A stretch of DNA of 64,000 nt from an unicellular cyanobacterium SU2. Its GTDB lineage: Bacteria; Cyanobacteriota; Cyanobacteriia; Cyanobacteriales; Microcystaceae. The notes under the pieces are model-generated. The model made no database searches and was not told where the DNA came from. It saw only the letters and a list, made by a program, of their open reading frames with translations. A program made the position numbers and the translations under genes. Location of the stretch: assembly GCA_002110465.1 (NCBI GenBank), contig NEED01000078.1:62001-126000 (forward strand). The letters run 5' to 3'. Of this stretch, positions 36,385 through 45,100 are shown in pieces (position 1 is the first letter of the stretch; every line of letters begins with the position of its first letter).

Positions 36385-36758
36385 TGTTAATTTCTGTGTG
36401 ACGTAATTGCTTATTTTTTCTCACACTATCAAAGTTAAGTAAAGGAAAATTCAAGAAAAGAATAGGGAAAGATTAAGCTTAACTTTAAAAAATCATCAGA
36501 AATAATTAAGCTTATTTATATAATACCTTTGTATTATGTAAGCTGTCATCACAGGGAAATGACAATCAAAAAGTTAAGGAGAAAAGTTAAAAAATGTGAT
36601 AATTTTTCCTATTTTTTTAGTCTTATGCTTAAACTAGAAGTGGACTCTAATCGATAATTATTTAATCTAAATTTAACTAAAGATTAAACCATTCAGTAAA
36701 ACCCTGATAGTAGGAATGAGATGTTAACACTAACCCTCCTTTAACCCAATCTACTGCT
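36385..36758. other. Divergent promoter region rpoZ / OB-fold membrane protein
   Basis: These 374 AT-rich bases have no coding frame. TGTCAT and ATGACA near 36543-36563 form a weak inverted repeat; nothing else was recognised. Confidence 0.4.
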
Positions 36759-37502
36759 ATGTTATTTCATTCTGCCAATTTAATTTACTGGGTATTTTTA
36801 GGTATCGGCATCATTTTCTTTCTCTTAATTATTGTTTCTGGTGGGGGAGAAGATGGGGGTGATATTGATGTAGATGTAGATGGAGATGTTGACTTCGATA
36901 GTAACATTTTAGAATTGGATGCTGATGTAGAAACTGATGGGGGAGGTGAAACGAATCAAGAGGGGGGAAGTCCTTGGCAAATTTTAAGTTGGTTTGGTGT
37001 AGGAAAAGCTCCCTTAGTTATGCTACTTGCTATTGATTTTAGTACCTGGGGCATGGTGGGTTTAATTCTCAATACTATTTTAGGCAATTTAACAGGAAAT
37101 ATTCCTGATCGTTTTCTCGGATTGGGTGGATTAGTGTTGATAATATCCCTAGGTATTAGTTTAGTTACAGGTAGTCTATTATCGATTCCTATTGGTAAAA
37201 TATTTACAGCTTTTAGTGAAGATGTCAGTAGTGAGCGTTTTATTGGTTGTATTGGAACCACAAGTTCTAAAACCATTCCCTATTTAATTGAAGGAAAAAT
37301 TGGTCAAGCAGATGTTTATGATACGGCTGGGAATTTAGTAACCATTAGTGTTTCTTTACCCCATTGGGCAACAGTTATTCCTCACCACGGACAAAGAATT
37401 TTAATTATTGAACGTCACGAACAAAGTTACATTGCCATTAGTAAAGACAGCTCTGACGAAGATAAATGGCTAGAACAAGGAATTAATCCTAACAATACTT
37501 AG
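36759..37502 (+). CDS. OB-fold membrane protein (YqiJ/DUF1449-like), flotillin partner
   Basis: The 247-aa protein has one N-terminal helix (8-27) and two further helices (about 82-100 and 117-145), then a C-terminal OB-fold domain near 165-230 (FIGCIGTTSSKTI to ILIIERHEQSYIAI). Between helix 1 and 2 is a strongly acidic loop of about 40 residues rich in Asp and Gly (DIDVDVDGDVDFD). YqiJ-type proteins accompany flotillins, and the flotillin gene starts 21 bp downstream. A role in membrane microdomain organisation is inferred. Confidence 0.85.
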   Translation: MLFHSANLIYWVFLGIGIIFFLLIIVSGGGEDGGDIDVDVDGDVDFDSNILELDADVETDGGGETNQEGGSPWQILSWFGVGKAPLVMLLAIDFSTWGMVGLILNTILGNLTGNIPDRFLGLGGLVLIISLGISLVTGSLLSIPIGKIFTAFSEDVSSERFIGCIGTTSSKTIPYLIEGKIGQADVYDTAGNLVTISVSLPHWATVIPHHGQRILIIERHEQSYIAISKDSSDEDKWLEQGINPNNT

Positions 37503-37523
37503 ATTATTCATAGAGGTAACAAG

Positions 37524-39584
37524 ATGAATCCAAAATTTGAACTTGAATTTATTCAATTGCTGCCACGGATTTCAACAGCAGAAGAAATTGATAAAGAAAA
37601 AATTATCGATCAAAAAAATACCGTCGAAATAAAAGAAACTTCCTTACTCTTCCAAACCCTTAAACCGAGTTCGCCTCAGATAGGACAAGTGGGAAGCGTG
37701 ACTGGAGGATTTCCTTTTTTAGGAATTCTCAGTGGTATTGGACTTTTATTATTTTTGCTATTAATAAGTATTTGGATTTATACTAAATTTTATACCATTG
37801 CCCCTAACAATGAAGCCTTAGTAAGAACTGGTGGTATTTTCCAAAAAGAGAAAAAAGTGATTTTAAATGGGGGGTGTATTGTCCTTCCAGGGTTCCATGA
37901 AATTACAAGAGTTCCTTTACGAGAAATTTCCATTGATGTTGTGCGTGCGGGTAATTTAGCAGTGCGTACACAGGATTATTTACGGGCTAATATGCGGGTA
38001 ACATTTTATGTTTGTATTGCCCAGGAAAAAAACGAAATTTTAGCTGCAGCCGCCAGGTTATCTAAGCAAGGTAAAATTTCAGAAAATGATATTAAAGATG
38101 CCATCGAAAAACGAGCAGATGATGCTATTCGGGCTGCCGCCAAAAAGAAAAAAATTGCCGAAATTGACTCGGACAAATTAGGCTTTGCGGATGCGGTTTT
38201 AAACCTCATTCAACAGGATCTGAGAAAAGTTGGGTTAACCCTCAATAATATTGCTATCTCTGAGATTGAAGAAAGCGATACTTATGACGAAAATAACTTT
38301 TTTGATGCCCAAGGGGTTCGCCTAAGAACCGAAACGATTCAACAATCAATTCAACAAAAACGAGAAGTTGAATTAAAGACTAAGGTTGCCATTGAACAGA
38401 GAGAATTAGAAGCAGAAAAACAAAGTTTAGAAATCGGAAAAGAGAAAGAAAATGCAAACTTAACCCAACAAAAAGATATTGAGTTTTTCAAAGCACAACA
38501 GCAACGAGAAATCCAAGAAACCAAAGATAAAGAATCGGCCAAAGTCGAAAAAAATAGAATTTTGCAAGAACAAGCTGTTGAAGAAGAAAGTATTCAGAAA
38601 AAATTAGCGATTCAACAAAAACAAATTGCTGTTGATATTGACTTAGAAGAACGGAATAAACAACTCAAAGTAGCCCAAACTTTGCAAAAACAAGAGGCGG
38701 AAGTGGCAGAAATTACTCGTCAAAAATTGATCCAAGCCTCCCAATTACAAGCCCAGGCTGAAGTAGCGGCTTCTGAACGAGAATCAAGAATTGCCCAACA
38801 ACAAGCGGCGATCGCTATCACTCAAAAAGAACGAGAACGCTTTGAAACCGAAGCTGAACGCGCCCAAGCTGAAGCGGCTGTTATTACCGCCCAAGAAGTG
38901 GAAAAAGCCGAACGGGAACAACGGTTAGCCCTCATTGCTGCCCAACAAGACGCAGAACAAAAACGGATCGCTGATAATAATGTGGTAGAAATCGATGTTT
39001 TCCGCCGCCGTCGTCAAGCAGAAATCGCCCGTCAAGCTGCCGAATTAGAAGCCGAATCTATTCGTACTCTCGCAGATGCTAACCGCTATAAAATGTTAGC
39101 TGAAGCCCAGGCTAAACAAGCCCTAATTGAAGCCGAAAATGCCCTGAGTAACGCAAATCGGACGGCTGATATCATAAAAGCCATTTGGCCAGAGTTGGCT
39201 GGTCAGTTGCCCGAAATCCTCAAATCTTTGGCTCCTCAACCTGGGGTATTGGGGGATGCGCGAATTTATGCTTTTCCTGGAATGAATGGTTCTAATGGTA
39301 ATGGAGGATCAACCACGGGAGATATTAATAAGTTATTATTAACAACCAGTGGCATTTCTTTGATTAATTCTTTACTCGATGAAGGGAAATTAGGAACCCT
39401 GGTAAATCAGGTCAAAGAGTTATTATATTCTGATGGGACGACTAATGTTAAACCAAGTCAAGTAGATAATTTTATGGATAATTTTCAAGAAGAAAACGAA
39501 AAAGCAACAACTCCTGAAGTATCTTTTCCCAGTCCCACAATTGTTCCGAAAAACCCTGTTGACAGAGAATCAATGGATGCTTAA
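37524..39584 (+). CDS. Flotillin family protein (YqiK-like)
   Basis: The 686-aa protein has an N-terminal polar segment of about 70 residues and a membrane helix at about 73-92. An SPFH/Band-7 domain follows at about 93-260 (NNEALVRTGGIFQKEKKVIL onwards). A very long charged coiled coil, about 270-560, is rich in Glu, Gln, Ala and Lys. Flotillins build scaffolds in membrane microdomains. The longer N-terminal polar part before the helix is unlike the usual start. AGAGGTAAC precedes the ATG, and the OB-fold gene is 21 bp upstream, forming a two-gene operon. Confidence 0.92.
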   Translation: MNPKFELEFIQLLPRISTAEEIDKEKIIDQKNTVEIKETSLLFQTLKPSSPQIGQVGSVTGGFPFLGILSGIGLLLFLLLISIWIYTKFYTIAPNNEALVRTGGIFQKEKKVILNGGCIVLPGFHEITRVPLREISIDVVRAGNLAVRTQDYLRANMRVTFYVCIAQEKNEILAAAARLSKQGKISENDIKDAIEKRADDAIRAAAKKKKIAEIDSDKLGFADAVLNLIQQDLRKVGLTLNNIAISEIEESDTYDENNFFDAQGVRLRTETIQQSIQQKREVELKTKVAIEQRELEAEKQSLEIGKEKENANLTQQKDIEFFKAQQQREIQETKDKESAKVEKNRILQEQAVEEESIQKKLAIQQKQIAVDIDLEERNKQLKVAQTLQKQEAEVAEITRQKLIQASQLQAQAEVAASERESRIAQQQAAIAITQKERERFETEAERAQAEAAVITAQEVEKAEREQRLALIAAQQDAEQKRIADNNVVEIDVFRRRRQAEIARQAAELEAESIRTLADANRYKMLAEAQAKQALIEAENALSNANRTADIIKAIWPELAGQLPEILKSLAPQPGVLGDARIYAFPGMNGSNGNGGSTTGDINKLLLTTSGISLINSLLDEGKLGTLVNQVKELLYSDGTTNVKPSQVDNFMDNFQEENEKATTPEVSFPSPTIVPKNPVDRESMDA

Positions 39585-39625
39585 ATTATGGGTTTTTATA
39601 AATCTCCTGATTAGAAATTGGGCGA

Positions 39626-39973
39626 TTGCTCAAAAATCCCAATAATAATTTTTTTTCAACTTTAATCAAACACCTAACCGATTTAGGTTACGAACTTATT
39701 CAGATTAAAAATGCCGAAGATTTAAACAATAATCTTAAAAAACAACTGGAAAAACATAATAATATAAAACTCAGTCCCGACGAATTTAAAACCGTTTTAA
39801 ATCATCTCGATAAAGGCAATATTTTTGATCGTGCTAAATGATTACGGGATAAAATGGAACTAAAAAGAGATGATGGCACAGTTACTTATCTTGAATTTAT
39901 TAACCTAGAACATTGATGCCAAAATGAGTATCAAGTCACCCATCAAATCAGCCAAAAAGGACGTTACTGGTAA
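39626..39973 (+). pseudogene. N-terminal relic of a type I restriction R subunit (hsdR)
   Basis: A single frame reads HLTDLGYELIQIKNAEDLNN, EFKTVLNHLDKGNIFDRAK, then after TGA (39839) LRDKMELKRDDGTVTYLEFI, then after TGA (39914) CQNEYQVTHQISQKGRYW, ending TAA (39971). This is the HsdR N-terminal region with three in-frame stops and no ATG start. The rest of the gene is absent. Confidence 0.8.
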
Positions 39974-40083
39974 GATAAAAAGTTTTTAAGTTTCTATCCA
40001 ATCAGGAACATAAAATTAAATTAGGCTGTATTTCGTGCTTAATAAGGAATACTGTAGACACAGACCAGATTAGGGAATGAACA

Positions 40084-40449
40084 ATGATTGCTCAGGATTC
40101 TATAACTTTAACTGATGGTAAAATTCAGGGTTTTCATGCCCATATCTATTATGACGCTCAAACCAAAGAGAAAGCGGCCAAGTTGCGCGAAAGTTTAGAT
40201 CATAATTTTCAAAAAGACGTTCAATTGGGACGCTGGCATGATCGCCCCACTGGACCTCATCCCTGCTGGAGTTATCAAGTTAGTTTTTCTCGAGAACTCT
40301 TAGGAAAAATTCTATCTTGGTTAATGTTGAATCGGCAAGGATTAACGATTTTGGTTCATCCAGTAACAGGAGATGACTTAATTGATCATAGCGACTATGC
40401 TCTTTGGTTAGGTAAACAAGAAACTTTAAATCTCGACGTTTTACGATGA
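40084..40449 (+). CDS. DOPA 4,5-dioxygenase family protein
   Basis: The 121-aa product has the metal-ligand histidines of this small dioxygenase family in FHAHIYYD, RPTGPHPCWSYQV and ILVHPVTGD, and the closing DYALWLG. The family opens catechol rings using non-haem iron. Bacterial members are uncharacterised and the true substrate is unknown. The gene starts 13 bp before nnr ends its leader, on the same strand, so the two may be co-transcribed. Confidence 0.88.
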   Translation: MIAQDSITLTDGKIQGFHAHIYYDAQTKEKAAKLRESLDHNFQKDVQLGRWHDRPTGPHPCWSYQVSFSRELLGKILSWLMLNRQGLTILVHPVTGDDLIDHSDYALWLGKQETLNLDVLR

Positions 40450-40461
40450 ATTCTAATACTC

Positions 40462-42021
40462 ATGATTAATCAACGAAAACAACTCGATAGTATTATTGTT
40501 ACGTCTGAACAAATGAGGGAAATTGAAGCCCGAATTTTTAATAAGGGAATGCCCGTAGCGGCTTTAATGGAAAAAGCAGCAATATTAGTAGCCCGTCGCA
40601 TACAAGAACTGTATCCTTTGTCTAAACTCTCACGGGTAGGGGTGTTAGTTGGACCTGGTCATAATGGAGGAGATGCCCTCGTAGTAGCTAGAGAATTACA
40701 TTTACAAGGTTACGAAATTTCTTTATATCGTCCCTTGTCTAAATTAAAAGAATTAACTGCTCAACACGCCAAGTATGCTCAACATTTAGGAATTCCCTAT
40801 TATCAAGATATTGAATGTTTAGATAAATGTGAGTTAATTATTGATGGCTTATTTGGGTTCGGGTTAACGCGATCGCTTTCAGGAAATATTGCCCAAGCTG
40901 TAGATATTCTTAACCAAAGCCCCATTCCCATCGTCAGTATTGATATTCCCTCTGGCTTACAGACTGATACAGGAGAAGTCTTAGGAACAGCTATCAAAGC
41001 CACCCATAGCCTTTGTTTAGGGTTGTGGAAACCGGTTTATTTTCAAGATCAAGCCCTAGACTATATTGGAGAAGCAGAACGCATTGATTTTGGGATTTCC
41101 CCTCAAGATGTCTGGGAAATTCTCCCTCAACCTGTCCCCAGACAACAGTTAACCCCAACCCTAGCACAGCAATTTTTACCCTTACCCCGTCCTCTGTTAA
41201 CCCATAAATACAAACAGGGACATTTGTTGCTCATTTGTGGTTCCCGTCGCTATGCAGGGGGTAGTATCTTAACGGGGTTGGGAGCCCGTAGTAGTGGGGT
41301 AGGAATGCTATCAATTGCCGTTCCTGAGTCCCTAAAACCTTTGTTAGTCTCTCAATTACCCGATGCGTTAATTATCGAGTGTCCCGAAACCGAAACAGGA
41401 GCGATCGCCCAATTACCTCCCCTAGCCACCGCCTTTGATAACTATGATGTCATTGCTTGTGGGCCGGGGTTAACCTCAGAAGTGACATCAGTGGTAGAAC
41501 AAGTATTAACGGCATCGTGTCCCCTGGTTTTAGATGCGGATGGGTTGAATATTTTGGCTAACCTAGGAACCATTGATCGTTTATCCGAGAGAGATAGTCC
41601 TACCGTTTTAACCCCCCATCTAGGGGAATTTAGGCGGCTGTTTCCTGATATTGAGCATCCTGAAAAAGATAGAATAGGGGCTGTTCAAGGGGCGGCTAAA
41701 GCAAGTGGGGCGATCGTTTTATTCAAAGGGGCGAGAACCGCGATCGCTGATCCTAATGGTCACGTCTGGTTAATTCCTGAGAGTACCCCTGCTTTAGCAC
41801 GAGGAGGCAGTGGAGATATTTTAACTGGCTTAATGGGAGGGTTATTAGCCCAAGCTTCATCACGTTTCTTTGAGGAAGAGATAGACAGAGGCGCAATAGT
41901 GGCTACGGCTGCTTGGTGGCACGCTCAAGCAGGTATTTTAGCGGCAAAAGAACGGACTGAGTTAGGGGTGGATGCTGTTACCCTGTCCAATTATCTGTAC
42001 CGAGTGAATAGGGATCATTGA
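40462..42021 (+). CDS. nnr: Bifunctional NAD(P)H-hydrate repair enzyme
   Basis: The 519-aa fusion joins an N-terminal epimerase (YjeF-N/NnrE, about 1-215, with GPGHNGGDALVVAREL) to an ADP-dependent dehydratase (NnrD, about 225-515, with CGPGLTSE and LARGGSGDILTGLMGGLL). Together they repair hydrated NADH and NADPH. The ATG at 40462 lies 12 bp after the dioxygenase gene. All signature glycines and the ribokinase-like Asp in GSGD are intact. Confidence 0.97.
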   Translation: MINQRKQLDSIIVTSEQMREIEARIFNKGMPVAALMEKAAILVARRIQELYPLSKLSRVGVLVGPGHNGGDALVVARELHLQGYEISLYRPLSKLKELTAQHAKYAQHLGIPYYQDIECLDKCELIIDGLFGFGLTRSLSGNIAQAVDILNQSPIPIVSIDIPSGLQTDTGEVLGTAIKATHSLCLGLWKPVYFQDQALDYIGEAERIDFGISPQDVWEILPQPVPRQQLTPTLAQQFLPLPRPLLTHKYKQGHLLLICGSRRYAGGSILTGLGARSSGVGMLSIAVPESLKPLLVSQLPDALIIECPETETGAIAQLPPLATAFDNYDVIACGPGLTSEVTSVVEQVLTASCPLVLDADGLNILANLGTIDRLSERDSPTVLTPHLGEFRRLFPDIEHPEKDRIGAVQGAAKASGAIVLFKGARTAIADPNGHVWLIPESTPALARGGSGDILTGLMGGLLAQASSRFFEEEIDRGAIVATAAWWHAQAGILAAKERTELGVDAVTLSNYLYRVNRDH

Positions 42022-42111
42022 GAAGAAACAACACTCGACAAAGAAGACTCTATAATGTAGTTAAAGAAATCGTTAACGCGGTTAACCACTGGTGGTGTGA
42101 GAAAAAAAGTC

Positions 42112-45100
42112 ATGATGACAGACCCCTCCCGTTCAGACACAAAACGGGAACCTAAGTTGCATTATCCCTCTAAACCTAAGACGAAAATTACTCCCTGGCA
42201 TCACCGCGTTTTGGTGTGGGGAGGCGGAGTTATCTTGTTAGGACTAGGGACAAGCTTAATTTCAGGATGGTTTTTTTTGCAGCGAAACCTGACTCCTTGG
42301 GTAGAAACTGAACTCAGTGATTTTTTAAACCGTCCGGTTAACTTAGGAACCCTTCAGCATTTTTCTTTGGGTCGAGTGCGTTTTGGTGAAAGTGAGATTG
42401 CTAAAATTCCCACTGATCCTGCTCAAGTTTCTATGGCCGCTTTGGAGGTGGCTTACAATCCCCTCACATTAATTTTAAAACAAAAATTAGAAATTACGGT
42501 AACAGCGATTCAACCAGATATTTATCTCAAACAAGGGGAACAAGGCAATTGGTTAGTCACAAAATTTGATAGTGTCACGGGGAATAGTCCGATTAAATTC
42601 AAATCTTTACGGATTAAAGATGCTGACGCTATTTTATTACCCCATTCAGCTAGAGGTAAAGTTCCTTCTGCTGTTAAATTTGAACAATTATCAAGTGAAA
42701 TTAATCTTACTAATAATCCTGAATTAATTACCTTTAAAGTCAATAGTCATTTGACGAAAGGAGGAAGAGTTAAAGTTACTGGTGGTAGAAAAAGGTCAAC
42801 CAAGGAAACAAATTTATTAGTTCAAGGACATCGCTTAGATATTAAACAAGTTGGAGATTTAATTGATCTTCCGTTAACCTTTCATCAAGGAAAAATTGAC
42901 ACAAATTTAGAAGTTAGCCTCAAACCCAATCAACTCCCTCAATTAAGGGGAATCGCTAATTTACATCAAGTTAAGACTTCTATTGCTTCCCTAACCCATC
43001 CTTTACAAACTCAGGGAAAACTTCGGTTTCAAGGCACTAAAATTCAGTTTGATCAAGTGGCTACTGGTTTCGGTTCTATTACCGGAATAACCAAAGGAAA
43101 CCTTGATTTAAAAACAGGATATAATCTAACAGCAAATATTAAACCTACTTCCATCGCTCAGGTTTTTACAACTTTTAAAAGACAAAAACCTACTATCCCT
43201 CTTTCAGGAAATCTTCAAGGAGAATTACAAATAGCAGGAAAGTTAAATGATCCCCAGGTTTCTTTAGCTGTATCAACTATCGAATCAAGCAAAATTGATA
43301 AAATTGAGTTTAAAGAAATCAAGGCTAAATTAACTTTAAATAAATCTAATTTATTGGTAAAACAACTTAAAGGGGTTCCAACTTTTGGGGGAACAGTAAC
43401 AGGAACAGGAAAAGTTGATCTGGTTACAAAAAATTCTACTGAACCGCCTCTATTTATTTTTAATTTCCAAAGTTATAATATTCCTAGTCAAGCCTTAGCC
43501 AAAATTTATGAAACTGACTTATCTATCAAAATTGGTCAACTATCTAGCGAATTGATTCTTTCAGGAATTCTTAATCAACCTGACACCTTACAAGCAAGGG
43601 GGAAAGCTAGTTTTAAACTCAATCAAGGAACAATTGAAGCTAATAATTTAAACTATTATCAAGGTAATTTGCAAGGAAAACTACAAGTCTTAAATATTGA
43701 TTTAGATGTTTTGAATCTGCCGATTTCTCAAGAATTGAAGAATGGAAAATTACAGGGGATTTTTAACGTATCAGGGAATTTAAAACAACCATTACTAGAG
43801 ACATTAAAGGCAACAGGAAAGGGTCAAGTATTTCTGGAAAATGGAACAATAACAGCAAATAATTTACAAGTTAATAATGGTGAATGGAATACTAATTTAG
43901 TGGTTAGTGGTTTTGAAACGAAAAAGTTACCCTTGAAAAATATTTCAAATTTAGACGGGATATTAAAGGGAAATTTTAACTTAGCTGGAAATTTAGCATC
44001 AGGGCTAAATAATATTCAGGGGAAAGGAAAAGCAACTTTAGGGTTATCTCAAGGTGAAATTAATGCCCATAATTTACAAATAAGTCATGGGAAATGGTCA
44101 ACTCAATTAACAACAAAAGATCTTTCTCTTAATCAATTAATATCGCAAATTCCTAATAAGATTTCTGGCAAAATAAATAGTGACTTAATCCTATCAGGAA
44201 CCATTGCCAATCCTTTAAAAGACTTGATGGGAAAAGGAAATGCTGAATTATTTTTTTCTGAAGGAAGTATTAAAGCAGAAAAAATTGAGTTTTCTGATAA
44301 CAAATTTATTTCTACCCTTTCATCACAAGGAGTTGACTTAAATCAGTTTAGTTCAGAATTGAAAGGAAAAGTCAATGGAACAGTTGACGTATCTGGAAGA
44401 TTGGATAAAATTAATCTTAATAATGTTGAAGCTAAAGGACAGTTAACCTTTAGTCAAGGATTAGGGATAATAAAACATCCTTTAAGAACAGTATTGAATT
44501 GGAAAAAAGATACCTTAACCATTGAACAAGCTACCGCATCAGGAATTTCTGTGAAAGGATGGAGTAAAGTTAATTGGTTGGCATTAGGAAAAACTCAAAA
44601 TAAACTAAAAGCAATCAAAGAATTTTCTTTAGATATTTCCGCCAAAGGACTTGATTTAAAAAGTTTACTTTTGATGAAGTCAGCTTTGAAAAGCAATGAT
44701 ATAAATTATGGTGGGAAAGTCGATTTTGTAGGGGCGATCGCGGGAACTCCAAACACCCCAACGATTGACGGTAAATTATCCTTAATTAACCTTAACGTCG
44801 ATAATTTAAAGTTTGAACCTGTTTTAGCAGGAAACTTAAAGGCTAATCCCAAACAAGGGCTTAAATTAGCCTTAGACGGACAAAAAGATCACTTTCACTT
44901 AAGATTAGATAATCAGTTTCAACCTGTGGCTATTTCCCTAAAACAAGCGAAAATGCAAGCAACAGGAACCCGTCAAGGAGAAACAGTTAACCTCAAAGTC
45001 GGACAAATTCCCCTCAGTTTACTGCAAAATTATATTGTCAAGGCAGGAAGTGTAACCAATTCCTCCCCCACTCATCTACTTACCCAACCCCTATCAGGAG

